Shown: in pieces, positions 25,801 through 37,979 of the stretch
Position numbering within the stretch: position 1 is the first letter of the stretch
Layout: each line of letters opens with the position of its first letter
Assembly: GCA_015183035.1 (NCBI GenBank)
Contig: JACZZP010000017.1
Span: forward strand, 2,046,001-2,110,000
DNA from: Meloidogyne chitwoodi
Lineage: Eukaryota; Nematoda; Chromadorea; Rhabditida; Meloidogynidae
Length of the DNA stretch: 64,000 bases
Direction of reading: 5' to 3'
Made by a program: the position numbers and the translations under genes
The notes under the pieces: model-generated
Told to the model about the DNA's origin: nothing
Databases searched by the model: none
What the model saw: only the letters and a program-made list of their open reading frames with translations

Positions 25801-28800
25801 TTATTCTTTCTTCTTCCTCACTTTTATCAAATTTTTTTATTATTTTTCTTTCTTTCCTCATTAAAGATAATGATTTTGGAATAAATTCATTAAAAGTTTC
25901 AAAAGACGAATTTGATTTTAATGAATTATTATTTGCAACATTTTGAGAGGAATATTTATTAGAATAGCTATCAAAAGAAGAAGAAGATAAATATTTAAGA
26001 GAATTTAATGAAGAAGGAATTTTATTATGAAAATGTAAAAGTTTAAAAGTGGAAGAAGGTGTTGAAGAAGCAGAAGCAACAAATTTTTTTTGTTTAATTT
26101 CTTTTTCTTTATTAATATTATTATTTGCTTCATTTTCATATTTTTGTTTTAACAAATATTCCATTCTTCTATTATTATTATCAAAAATATTTGCAGAATG
26201 GCAATGTCTTAATAACAAACTTGTTTTTGAAACATTATTTGTTTGTTTAATATTTTCAAATCCTAAAGAAGATGTTTGTAAATCTTTTGAACAACATTGT
26301 TGTTTTTTATTATTATTTGTTTGTTGTTGTTGTTGTAAAATTATTTGTTTTTCTTCAAGTTTTTTTAAAGTTTGTTTTTGTTGAGCAATTGAAACAGATA
26401 TTTGTTGTAATGAATTAACTGGAGCTTTTAATACTGTAGCTGTTGGAGAAGAACAACAAATTGTTGTTGTTGCATTAGAAAATAATAAATTTTGTAAATT
26501 TTTTTCTTCTTTTCCTCCTATTGTTGATTTTAAATTTAATTCTTCTGATAATTGTAAAGTTTGTTGTCTTCTAAAAAATAAACTTTTGTTTTTGTTGTTA
26601 AAACTGCTATTATTATTGCTATTTTTACTATTAAATTTATTTTCATTTTTTAAATCTTTTATTTCTTCATATTCTTTTCCTTCAATTTGAACATTTTTAT
26701 TATTTTTTTCATCATCATTATTGTTTAAATAAGGTAAATATATACTTGTAGCATTTAATTTTGCTTGCAAATGTTTACGATGTAATTCATTTAAAATATC
26801 ATTTTTTGAAGCAAAATTATTATTATTATTATTTCTTTTTGTTGAATTATTATTAAAACTTGCCCCCCAACCTTTTACTAATCCTCCTCCTCCATTTTTT
26901 CTTTTAGTTAATAAAATTGTTGGAGATGTTGTTGTAGCAAATGATCTTTTCATTTGTTGTTCTTGTTTTTGTTTTTGTTGTTGTTTTACGTTTGTTCGAA
27001 AATTTCTTTTAAAACTGCTATTATTATTATTTTTGTTTAATGTTTCATATTCTTGTTTACTACAAATACTACTACTATTACTACTACTAACAAATGTGGT
27101 TTGTTGTGAATCAACTAACAAACAAACATTTGTTGATGTTGTTGTTTTTTTCTCTTTAATTGACAATGTTTTTGCGAATGTTTTTATACGTGTTTTTGGT
27201 GATGTTTTTGAGAATGTTTTTGTTAAAGGATATTCTTTTGTTGTTTTTGTTGTTAATGTTTGAGAATATATTACTGACGGTGTTTTTGTTAATAACAATG
27301 TTTCGGTCGATATTTTTGTTGGGGAAGTTTTTATCAAACAAGTTTTTGTTGGATATGTTATTTCAGAAGTTTCTTGTTTTGTTGGTAATAATCTGGTAAT
27401 AAAAGAATTTAAATGAGAATATGAGCAACATTTCCAAGGCAGATTGTTTGTTATATTATTATTCTCATTAAAATTAGCAAAAGAATGTTGTTGATTATTA
27501 TCTTGTTTAATTTTCACTTGACTTTTATTTAATTCTTTTGTGTTTGGCGAATTAAATATTTGATCTTTTTTTACTTTTTTATCCTCATTTTCCTCGTCAA
27601 TTTTTTTTATTCTTTTTTTCATTTCATTTTTTTCTTCTTGTATTATTTGTTTTTCTTTTTCTTCTTTCTCCGTTCGCTTCTTCTTCTTCTCTTTTTTCGT
27701 TTTCCTCTCTGTCCTCCATTGACATAAATCAGAAGAATCTTTGGTAAAATGAGTAACTGTATATTGTGGTTCTTCTTTTGAATTATTTGAAAGATTAGAA
27801 GAATCAAAAAATTTTTTTGAAAAAATTTTTTGAGTGGAAGATGAACTTCCAAAATGGGCAGAAGCCGACAAAAGGGTAGTTACTGAAGAAGAGAGCAGTT
27901 TGCCAGAAAAAATAAAATTTTAATTGTTGTGTAAGGAAATAAAAATAATATATTAATGAGAGCAAGATTAGAGTTTTAGGCTTAAATAAAAAATTAAAAA
28001 AAAATCATTAAAGAATAAGCAAAAAATAAATATATTATGTAATAATAAAGATTTCGCGCTACTTAAAAAAATTTTTATTCTTGGAACAGGTGAAAATAAA
28101 CGAAATTCACCTTTTCTTATCTTAATTATACAAACCAGCATTTTATTAAATTTCCGATAATTTAAAATAAAAATATATTTTTTCACATTTAATTATTTAA
28201 TAATTTGCAGGTGTATTAAGAAATAATAAAAAAATGTAAGTCTCTGATGTTTTAAAACTTTGCTTCTTAATATAAATATATGTAAATAAACTTGAAGCAA
28301 AAAAAAAATTAGTTAAAACTTGAAACAAATAATTTAATGTTTGACATAAAAAAGTGATGTTTTTTGTTGCTTGAAGCAAGAGTTTCAAAAAGGAAAAAGA
28401 GCATTAAAAAAATAAAAGAAGATATGTATGAAAAAAAGAAAATAAGGTGCATTTTTAAGTATTTATGGATCTGTAGAAGACAACTTTAATAGGAGTTTTT
28501 TTGTTAATTTTGCTAGCATAACTAGACATATATAGTGAGTGAGTGTATTTATTATATGTATTTTTAGGGTAAAATATAATATATTACAATTAAATTAAAA
28601 GAAGAAGAAAAAGTGAGAAAATTATGGCGGAAGGATAGAAAATAATAATATTCTTATTTTGTGTTTGAGGTAAACTTTATTAAAATAAAAGACTAGTGGA
28701 GAGAACTTTTTTGCCAAATTTAAGTGTGAGAAATGGACCATAAAATCTTTTGTTTTTATTTCTTCGAAATTTTGATTGTTAAGATTTTCTAAGAAATAAA

Positions 28801-31800
28801 AGATTTAAAAAATAATAAATTTATTTGTTTAATTATTTAAATTAATCTTTTTGTGTATACCTATATTAGTGTAAAAATCTTAAAAGTTTTAAACAATAAT
28901 AAAATACTCAAGTTTATAAAACTAAACAAAACATAAACAAACAATTTAAACAAAAACATTAAAACAAACAAATAAAAACAAATAATTTGTTATGTTAAAC
29001 TCTTTGAAAAAATAAAAGAAAACATATATTATTTGTAAAAAGAATATTTTCCTTATAGCGCATTAATTTTTCCTTCTTTTTTTGCCCTTTTTTATTCCCA
29101 CACATACATAGATGAAATGAAGTAAAGAATATATGAATTTATATATTCTTATTGTTAGTTTATCTTATCAATTCCTTGGTGACTCTCATCATTTGACTTT
29201 TTATTATTTATTTAACTAAAATTTATCCCTTTTAAATCCAATTAGCATAAATGAGAAAATTAAAACAAAATTAAAGAATTAAGCAAAAAAAAACAAAAAA
29301 AAATTATTTTTTCCAATGTTTCTTAGAAAAATTACATAGGAGAAAATATAAAATTATAATTAATAATTTTTTAAGAGTTTATAGAATAAATATTAAATTT
29401 AATTTTTTTTTCTGTTATAAATGTCAAAATAATAATATAACATAAAACAAAATAAATATAAAATTATTATCAAAAATGGTAAATATATTAAAAAAGAATG
29501 ACAAAATCTTTAAAAAAATAAAATAAATTTTAACAAAGAAATTATAATTAATAAAACAAATATTTTTAGTATTGAGTTAAAAGGTATTTGAATTAAAAAA
29601 AATATATATATTTTTAAAATAATTAAATTCAAAATTAAATATATGCAAATTTTTAAGTGAGAGAAAATAAGAAACAAAAATGACGTATTTTGAGGTGTGC
29701 TTATTTTATCTTAAAATTTGTAACTTGGTATTAAAGACACCCCTCAAAATTATTATTATTATTTAAATAATATTAATTTAAATAAAAATACGTGGGATCA
29801 GCACAGAAGATCGAAACCCAAAAGATCGTAGATCGAATGAAAACAATTTGTGAACTTGCCACTTCGGTCAAGTAATAAAACAATCCTTGTAGGTCCAACT
29901 TTGAATGGGACCAAATTGTTTGAAGAGATTTGACCGAACTGGCAAGTTCACAAAGTGTTTTCATTCGATCTTTCAATCTTCTGGGATGGACCCAAAATGC
30001 GTATATAATGTTAAATAATTAAACTAATAAATTATATGTACATATTTTAAATTTAAAAAGTGCCCAAGATTTTACTTAAAAATTAAAATAAATATTTAAA
30101 TAAAAATTCACAGATTGTAAAAATAAAATAATATAAAAAACTTAAAAAAGTAGGTAAGGACAATCTCAAAAAAAAATAAAAATATATTTTTAACAAAAAC
30201 ATAATTTTTAAAATAATTTAAAATAAAAAATATAAATATATTAGTATAATTAATTTGCCTATATTCAAATTGTGCAAGTGTACTTTTTCTAGGCTATTGT
30301 GTTTGACAAGTGAAAATAAAAATAAAAGTGAATAATTAATAAAAAAAAATAAGAAATGAATAAATTAGTATATATTTGTTAAATTAACAAGAAAAATTAT
30401 TCAAAAAAAAAATATTTTTTGTCTAAAAAATAAATTTTAAAAAAATTTTTTAATTTAAGAAAAAATTAGTCTAATTTTGCCTTAAATAAACAAACAAAAG
30501 ATAGAAGAAAAAAATAATAAATTAAAAAATAAAATAAAAAATATATATTATTTGTCATGTAAATTTGGTCGTTGTTCTAAAAAAATAAAAATTAATATTT
30601 TTTGTTAGGTAAAATAAAACAAAAAAAGTTTATTTTATTTTCAAATTTTTTTACTTTTTTAAACAAAAAAATTCTCATTTTTATTATTGCCAAAGGGGGT
30701 TATTTTTTTATTTAGCGTGCCCTATGGCCATATTTTTTGAATGAACTTTTTTGTTTTATATTAATGTTTTGGGGCAATAACTAAAATTAATATTTAAATA
30801 GAGTGCAATATCCCCTCTCAAATATTTATTAAAAAAAGATAACAAAAAAATAAAAAATAAATTACCAAAAAATATTTAAAAATATTTAAAAATAAAATAT
30901 CAAAAAATAATAATTACCTATATAAATTATTTTTTATTAAAAAAAATGAAGCTTAAAAAAAATTATGACAAAAGTCTACAATTAATTAATTTATATATAT
31001 TCTCACCCCCACTCATCTTCATATGCCCTTTATACTTACTATATCTATTTATTTTCCTTTAAAAAAATAAATAATTTATTTATAAAATATAAATCGCGCG
31101 TGTATATAGTAGAAAAGGCACATATTTTTTTAGTGTTTTTAAGATAAAAAATAAATTAGTAAAGTTGATTGCCTTTTATTATTATAAATTAAATATTTAC
31201 AAAAGTCACGAATTTTATATAGTAAAAAAATTATTAAAAATTTATTAATAAATTAAGAAAAAAAATAAATAAAAATGTCTCAAGTAAAATTTGTTTCATT
31301 TTTATTATACCAAAAATGAATAAAAATAAATTACTTAAATTTCAAAAAATAAATAAATAATTAATTTAATTTGTGTAATATATAAAAACACAAGATCATT
31401 TTCTCAATGTCTAGAGTAAAAATAAGAAAAAAAATTTTTTTATAGTAAGCATCTATTGACTTTGAAATTAATATATATTTACAAACTAGTAAATATGTTA
31501 AAATATATATATTGACTTAAAAAATATAAAATGTTTTTTTTAATAAATAGTTAAAACAACTTATTACAAATTGTAATTTCTTTTTTACAAAATATATAAA
31601 CAGGCGGAATTATTAAAAACATTGAAATATAAAAAGTTCCGATTTTATAGTTTAAATTAAGTAAACTTTTTTAGTAGAAAATATGAAGCAGGCGGAATTA
31701 TATATAGATAAAATACTTATATTAAAAAAAGTAGCAGTTTTATTAAACATTAAAATTTGTTTAATTAAATTAAAAAATAATAAAAATTAACTTACCGCAA

Positions 31801-34800
31801 TTCCTGCTTGTTTACAAGCCTCTCTATATGCCCATTTCCAAAGCTGAAAATAATCTCGTTGTCTATCATTTTTTTCTTCTTCAATTTCCTTTTTTGAAGA
31901 TAATAAAGAATTTATTGGACTAATAATAATATTTTTTTGTTGTTGTTTTAACATTGTTTGGTCTTCAATTTGATAATTTTGAGAACTTTAAATTTTTTTT
32001 TAATTATTAAAATTTAATTAAAAAAAAAAACTAACTCAGAAAAGTTGTTTTGTTGATGATCATAATCTTCTAGATTATTATAATCATTATTATCTTGTTG
32101 ATTATGAGAAAATTGACGAGAATTTGAGTAAAATCCGCCTTGACCACGAAGAGGGTCTTCATAACCAATCTAATTTTTATTTAATAAAAATTAAATTTAA
32201 ATTTAAAAAATAATAAATAAATATTTATTACCCCATAATCTTCATTCATTCCATTAGTTACCAAAGCTTCACAAGACTCGTCGTCACCAATAATAGCAAA
32301 AGAATATTGTTGACGTTGTTGTTGTTCTTTTTTTTCTTCTCCTTTTATTTGTCCATTATTATTACTAATTTCTCTTCTTCTTTCAAAGTGCGCAGCAACA
32401 GATGGTCTACTATTATAAGAAAGAGGTTCTTCCTCCTCTTCAGTCTCAAATAATTTATTATTATTATTAGCTTCAGTTAAATCTTCCACTCTTCTTTTAT
32501 TATTATTATTGTTTTGTTTATAATATAATCTACTACTAATATTATTATTATTATTAGATGTGCCAGGCACCATTATTGAATTATTATTCTCTTCTTTTTC
32601 TTTTTCTTCCCAAACATTTTTTGCTTTTTCTCGGTTTTTGCCATTTTGTTGGTTAAATGTGCCTCCTTAAATACTCACATTAAGATATATAAAAAATGCG
32701 CAAATGTTTATTCATAAAAAATTTATTATGTGAAGATTTAAAAAAAAAATTCAGCAAAACTTAGAAGAAATTAGAAAAATGTGTACCATAATCGATTAAT
32801 AATTTTTAACAAAATTAAAAAAATAAATTAAAAAAAAAAAAGTTACCAGATATATAACTGTCATAATGTCTACCAGAAGCAGCTAACTTTGCTTTATATT
32901 CTTCCATTTCTGCTAATAATTCTTGTTCAGTAGGTTGTATTTTTTCTTCTGATTTAATAATATTATTATTATATTCATTTCTTCCAAAAGATTTTAATTT
33001 ATTTTTGTCTAAATAAATTTTTTCAGTAATTGCATTATTATCATTTTCATCTTCAGGTGTTGTTGTTGTTTCAATTACTCTTTTTTCATCTTCTTCTTCT
33101 AATAAAACATTTTTATTTTCATATTGCCAATTACTAAGTTCATTTATATTAACTGGAACAACCTTTAAAATATTTTTTAAATAATAATTTTTTTTACATT
33201 GTTTTGTTTGGGTAAACACCCCATTTATTCGCAAAAAAAAAAATATTTTGATTCGACCCATTTTTGACCGTACAATATTTTCTTGCGAAGAAATTAGGGT
33301 GTTTACTCAAACCAGAAACAAGTTCCAAAAAAATTTTACTTAAAAATCAAAATATTGACTATTCTAATTAAACACACTCTCTCTAATAGAAAGACCCGAA
33401 ATTCTAAAATTAACAAAAAAAAATCTTACCGTTCCTGTAGAAGTAAATCCATCAGATTCAGAATCATAATAATAATTAGTATTATGACTTCTATTCACTG
33501 CTTGTATTGTAGAATTACTACTACGACTATCAGTATATCCAGTACGCCCTCCTCCTCCTCCACTACCACCAATAGAAGAAATGAAAGAAGTTGAAGGTAA
33601 AGTTTGTTGAAATAATAATTGATGATTATTTGGTAAAATTCTTTTTTTTATATTATTCTCATCAAAATAAACAACATTTTTTTCTTCTCTTTTAAAAGAA
33701 TTTAATTTTGGAATGATGTGTGAAGGAGAAATGACACAAGAAGAAAGTTGTTGTTGATAACTACCACCACCATGATAAAAATTTTCATCAATATTTTGTA
33801 ATTCAACAATTTGTTGATTATTATTATCATCATTATCAGTATTATTAAAAAATTGTTGTGATGATTGAGGATGAATATAAGCATCTTAAAATTTAATTTT
33901 TAATTTATTTTAATTAATTTATTTTAATTAATTTATTTTAATTAATTTATTTTAATTAATTTATTTTAATTTTACCTCCATAATATTGAGGCATTGGAGA
34001 AGGCGGAGTATTATTATTAGTACGATTATCAACAAAATTAGGATGAAAAAATCTTTGATTATTATTTAATAATATTTGTTGTTGAGCAAAATTAGAAGAA
34101 GAAGAATCTTCATAATTATCCAATTGATGATAATTAGTAGAAGAAGTTGAAGGAAAATAATTAATGGAGGCACCTCTATTGGTATTATTATCAGAGTAAA
34201 TTAGCCTATAAATAAATAAATTAATTTAAACGTTTTTACTATAGAAATCGACCAAATTTTTTTTTTCAAATAATTTTAATTTTATTAAAAGTTTCCCCTA
34301 AATTTTAACATTATAATATAAATTTCCAATTTTTTATTTAAAAAAAAACCTATTAGATGCTAAAGAGTGCTCTTGTTGTTGTTGTTTGCGCAAACGTGAC
34401 TCGTATTGATGTGCTGATGCATTTGCCTGATGTTGTTGCTGTTGATGTACAGTGCCAGGTTGAAAAGAAATTTCTGAAGTATAATCAGAATCTTCGGAGA
34501 TACCAGCTATTTTAATTTAATATATTTTTACTAAAAAAATTAAAAAAAACGAACAATGTAATAATATTGCCCTTTGATCGGCAACTCTTCTTCTACTACT
34601 ACTACCCCCTCCACCATTATTATTTACAATTAAATTCTCAGGTAAACGATCAGCAGCAATGCTGTTACCACCAGCAATGTAATCCTCAAGATTAACAATT
34701 TCCTCCACTTCTTTTTGATTTAATTCTTCTTCCCCTTCAACCTCTTGTTCCTCTTCCTCTACCTCTTGTTGTTCCTCTTCCTCTACCTCTTCTTCTTCGT

Positions 34801-37800
34801 CGTCGTCCACTTGAATTCCACTAATTTCTATTGGAAATTCTAAATGTCTAGAATATTGTTTTTGGTAATGTTCATCTACACTTTCTTCAGGAACTTGTAT
34901 AAAAAATTAAATTAAAAAAAAAATTTCAGTCTTTTATTACCCTGATCGTAACAAATAAAATTATTATTATTATTTTGTTGATTATATTGTTGTTTTATTA
35001 TTGATTGAGGAATAGATAAAGAAGAAAGGGTTTGTTGTTGTTTTTCGTCGTTTGAATCAAATGTTAATAATTGTTGATGAACATCAGAAACTGTTTCAAC
35101 ACCTTAAAAAAATTAAAAAATTAATAAATAATTTAAATAAAATGACCGGAAATTAGATAATTTATTTAAAATTAATTTTCTTTCTTTCTTTATAAAAATA
35201 AAAGAAAAAGACAATTTGCGTGCCAAAAGAAGAATTAATAAAAAATAAAAGAATACCAAAAACGCTCTTTTTTCAAGCTTTATAAAAGAAGATGAAAAAT
35301 GAGCTAAAAAAATAAGCAAAACAAATAAGGCTAAAAAAAATAAAGTAAAAAAAGGAAGAAGAATAAATCTATTTTTTTTAATATTCCAATAAAAATGAAT
35401 TTTATTAAAAGTTTTTTTTAATTATTAATTTATTTAAAATAAAATTATAATTTTAAAGAAAATTAAAAAAAATAGAAAATTTTATTAAAATTAAAAAAAA
35501 AATCTCTCTTAGAAAAATGCACTCTTTATTTATTTAAAAAATGTTTTTTTTTTTACCATTCATTATGCGCGAAAAAAAAACCTAAAAATTATTATTTATA
35601 CACTTCCTTTTCTTTCTCCATAGAAACAAAAATAAGCGCAATTTCCCGTGAGAATGATAAAAAGTAAGAAAAGAAATTTTTCAAGAAAATTTTTTTTTAG
35701 TCTAGGCAATTTTATATTTAATTTAAAAATATTTTTTTTTGAATTTTTTAAAATTTATTTTAATAATCTTGACAAATTTATTTTTATTTAATTTTGCAAA
35801 AGCAAAAAAAAACAAAAATAAAATAATTAAAAAATTCTTTAAAATAGAAAATTCCCATTAAAAACATCAAAAACCAATAAATTAAAAGTTAATATTTAAT
35901 TAGAAAAATAAAAAATAGGTAAATAGGTATGTACTTATTTCCCAACGGAATTCTTATGTTTTTTATTTTTATAATATTTTATTATTATTTTTTTTTTTGT
36001 AAAAAAGAAAAACATTAAAAATTATATAATATTACTCCTTAACTTTTTAGAAAAATAATTAATTTTTTAAAAAATAATAAAATTTAATTTAAAAAAAATA
36101 ATAATATTTGGAGAAAAATAGAAATGTTTTTTTAAAAAAATTAATTTGTTACAGCAAATTATTACAATTATATTTTTCATTAAATTAATGAATATTGTGT
36201 TTTATAAAAGAAACATCAAAAAGAGAAAAAGAAAATAATAATAAATAAAATTTTTAAATAAAAAACCATCAATATATTTACTTGAAAATGTAAAATATAG
36301 AGCAAAATAATTAATACTATTATTTAAAAAAATAAAAGAAAAAAGAGAGTAAAGTACAAAAAAGAAAGAAGATGAAAAGAAGACCATAAATATGTATGAG
36401 TAAATTAATTTAAAAAATAAAGAAATATGTAAATTTTAGTTAAAAAATAAAAAAAATATTTTTAAAAAATTTTAAGAAAATGTTTCAAATTAAAATAAAA
36501 AGTTTTAGTTTATTTCAACCAAAATTTTCTTTTTATTTCTAATAAAATAATAATATATTTTTCAAATTTCCGTGTACACATTTTTTTCTTTTATTTTTAT
36601 TTATTGCCCAATAAGGTGAGGGAAATAAAAATATATTAAAAAAAATCTATAAAATATTCGTTGAAGCAAAAGAGCGGAAACAAAAAAAAAAAACTAAAAG
36701 AAAAAAGGAATATAAGGAGTGCCGAACAGTAAATAGAAGGGGGGTTTGGCATAAGGGCAATTGTGCTTCTTTTGCGTAGGCACATAATATATACACAAAA
36801 CAATTGTGTATTTTTAAAGAGTTTGTGTCACCTTTTCATATTGAGGTAAAAAAGTAAATATAATTTTTTAAAGAGAATGCATATATTCAAAAAGTTGCAA
36901 TTGAAAAAAAAATTTTTAAATGCTTATATTTATAATTTTTTTTATTTTATATGAAAGAAAATAATAGAGAAGATAAAGTTTCATATTAAATATTAAAAAT
37001 ATTTTTAAGAGTTTAAGAGAATCTAAAGAATAGAAAGGAAACTTCAAGTTTATTTTTAAGAGTTGAAAAAATATTTTCAAGTTTAATTTTTGTAATTAAA
37101 AGTTTAATTTGTAATTCAAGTTTAATTTTTGTTTTCAAGTTTATTTAAAATTAAAAGTTTAATTTTTTTACCATAAGGAAGCTCAAATCGACAGTCAACA
37201 AGTACTGAATGTCCAGTAGAATGTAAAGTTCCAATTATTTCACCATTCACTGTCCGAAATTCATAATCAACTTTAAAAAAAGAAGTTTAAATACTTTATT
37301 CTTTTTAATAAAATAATAAATCTTTATTAAAAAAAAATATTAAAAAAAAACCTTGTAACCATTTTCCAGATCCAACACAATTTGAATAACCAATATCTTG
37401 TAAAGGCATAAAACAAACACCTAATAATTTATCCCAAAGTATACCTTTATTCCATAATTCAAGAAATAAAGCTTGATCAAGTCTATTTGTTTCACTTAAC
37501 AAAAATTAAAAAATTTAAAAATAAATTTCTTACAAAATAAATTCTTGTTCCCATTGCGGTTGAATACCTCTAACAGCAACTGTTGTAGATTTAACATTTT
37601 GTAATTTAAGAGTTACATAAGAATGGAAATCTTCTTTAAAAATAAAAAATAAATAAATTTAAATATTTAAAAATTAAAAAATTTTTTTTTAAATAACTTT
37701 AGCCTTTTTGTTAAATTAAATAAACTTGCTTCAAGTTTATTTTAAAAAATAAAATTATATTCCACACAAGAAGGTTTCAAGTTTTTTTAACCAGGTTTTT

Positions 37801-37979
37801 AAACAATTGTAAATTTATTACAAATGCAACTTTTTATAAAATCTTTTCAAGTTTTTATAAAAAATTGTAAAATTGTATTTACCTATTGAGCCTTGCAACT
37901 TAGCACGCTTTACTATAAAAAAAAAAGAAACATTTTAAACTTTAAAAAAAAAAATACCTGTTACACACAATAATGACAT
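13883..37979 (-). CDS. unc-13: UNC-13 / Munc13 synaptic vesicle priming factor
   Basis: UNC-13 opens syntaxin and primes synaptic vesicles at the presynaptic membrane. The model runs over 24 kb with many exons. The start at 37979 gives [15 protein letters not shown]. Exons at 37883-37912, 37534-37633, 37352-37494 and 37172-37270 then encode the N-terminal C2A domain ([29 protein letters not shown]). A long polar, Asn/Glu-rich linker follows (about 31795-35102), ending [15 protein letters not shown]. After the linker come the C1 domain (about 23280-23650), the calcium-binding-type C2B (22550-23020; [19 protein letters not shown]), the MUN domain (about 14880-22450) and the C-terminal C2C (about 13910-14820). 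The stop at 13883 follows SSQRLIVGR. Domain order matches the long form of C. elegans UNC-13. Introns up to about 6.8 kb are far larger than in neighbouring genes, consistent with isoform promoters. The exact splicing of several linker and MUN exons is unresolved. Confidence 0.93.
13905..14820 (-). other. unc-13: UNC-13 C2C domain exons
   Basis: Exons encode the Munc13 C-terminal C2 domain: a lead-in [19 protein letters not shown], then [32 protein letters not shown] and [15 protein letters not shown], with the closing segment [16 protein letters not shown]. This domain binds membrane without calcium and completes the MUN module in known family members. Confidence 0.85.
15020..15130. repeat. 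22-bp tandem repeat in unc-13 intron
   Basis: Five units of TTAAATTCTGATTTTGTTTT lie between two MUN-domain exons. They belong to the TTCTGATTTT family of intronic repeats. Confidence 0.85.
21505..21680 (+). repeat. tRNA-derived SINE-like sequence
   Basis: The plus strand carries a serine/leucine-tRNA-like head: A-box-like TTGGTTAAGTGGAAAC near 21512 and B-box GGTTCAATTCT near 21570. An unrelated body follows to about 21680 (containing TTACCGCCCCAGGCTGAAG), with an A-rich end. It lies in an unc-13 intron. The head-body-tail order fits a SINE. It is too degenerate for a functional tRNA. Confidence 0.5.
22550..23034 (-). other. unc-13: UNC-13 C2B domain exons
   Basis: Two to three exons encode the central C2 domain: [46 protein letters not shown] and [14 protein letters not shown]. 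Acidic residues at the expected loop positions ([10 protein letters not shown] and WDEDND) indicate a calcium-binding C2, as in the UNC-13/Munc13 family. Confidence 0.88.
23275..23660 (-). other. unc-13: UNC-13 C1 (diacylglycerol-binding) domain exons
   Basis: Two exons encode a complete C1 zinc finger: [28 protein letters not shown], then [22 protein letters not shown]. The spacing H-x12-C-x2-C-x13-C-x2-C-x4-H-x2-C-x7-C is intact. It is the diacylglycerol/phorbol-ester switch of the protein. Confidence 0.92.
24209..24382 (-). other. unc-13: Candidate alternative first exon of a short UNC-13 isoform
   Basis: A 58-codon open stretch starts at a true ATG ([16 protein letters not shown]) and ends at a good donor, AAG|GTGAGAG, in phase 0. 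The next unc-13 exon (about 23700-23775) begins in phase 0 with ACAATGGCTACTAAAAGAAC ([14 protein letters not shown]). So this exon can feed a short UNC-13 that starts just before C1. The main path instead joins the exon at 24812-24961, also phase 0. There is no acceptor requirement because the exon carries its own ATG. No transcript evidence; could be chance. Confidence 0.4.
24812..24961 (-). other. unc-13: Shared UNC-13 exon where isoforms converge
   Basis: A 150-nt exon, phase 0 at both ends, encodes [20 protein letters not shown] and ends KKSIPVSEL. It can accept either the long-form exon ending at about 31795 or the 2.7-kb exon ending at 25181, because both end in phase 0. Confidence 0.8.
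25181..27882 (-). other. unc-13: 2.7-kb UNC-13 exon, probable alternative (M-type) first coding exon
   Basis: A single open exon of 900 codons, very rich in Asn, Lys, Ser, Gln and Thr, with poly-Asn and poly-Gln runs and Lys/Glu coiled-coil-like stretches near its N-terminal part. No folded domain is recognised. Its 3' donor (AAGAAG|GTGTTCG, phase 0) joins in frame to the shared exon at 24961. Its 5' acceptor (TTCTTCAG|TAACT) leaves two bases before the first codon, so it needs a phase-1 partner. The long-form exon ending at 31795 is phase 0 and cannot be that partner. It therefore behaves as the start of a separate isoform, as known for the MR form in C. elegans. The initiator exon was not found, and the first residues read from TTG, not ATG. 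Confidence 0.65.
27883..31794. other. Large unc-13 intron/alternative promoter region
   Basis: About 3.9 kb with no supportable coding sequence. The likely promoter and leader exon of the isoform using the 25181-27882 exon should lie here. The region contains one hairpin repeat (29790-29992) and otherwise poly-A/T-rich DNA. Confidence 0.5.
29790..29992. mobile_element. Hairpin MITE-like element
   Basis: Two arms pair across about 60 bp: the left holds GATCGAATGAAAACAATTTG then TGAACTTGCCACTTCGGTCAA, the right holds TTGACCGAACTGGCAAGTTC then TTTTCATTCGATC. The spacer carries ATGGGACC/AGGTCCAACTT. It is GC-richer than the surrounding intron. No convincing target duplication seen. Confidence 0.7.
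31795..35102 (-). other. unc-13: UNC-13 long-isoform linker exons
   Basis: Roughly nine exons encode the polar linker between C2A and the shared region: Gln/Asn-rich ([18 protein letters not shown]), strongly acidic (poly-Glu run at about 34710-34810), Tyr/Asn-rich segments, and a conserved end [20 protein letters not shown] before a canonical GTAAGT donor at about 31795. The acidic run and homopolymers suggest disorder. Confidence 0.7.
33201..33317. mobile_element. Small palindromic MITE, family 1 copy 1
   Basis: Inverted arms GGTAAACACCCCATTTATTC-GCAA and TTGCG-AAGAAATTAGGGTGTTTACTC surround about 50 bp, inside an unc-13 linker intron. A second copy of the family with the same arms is at 44507-44615. 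No coding capacity. Confidence 0.75.

Noticed and set aside
25689..27399. Several plus-strand Leu/Phe-rich ORFs (25689, 26049, 27033, 27160)
   Set aside because: They are antisense shadows of the Asn/Lys-rich unc-13 exon; poly-AAC/AAT codons read as Leu/Val/Phe on the other strand.
25163..27871. A free-standing 902-aa single-exon gene
   Set aside because: It starts at TTG, is preceded by an acceptor-like TTCTTCAG, and its 3' end has a phase-0 donor that joins a conserved unc-13 exon. It is better read as an unc-13 exon.
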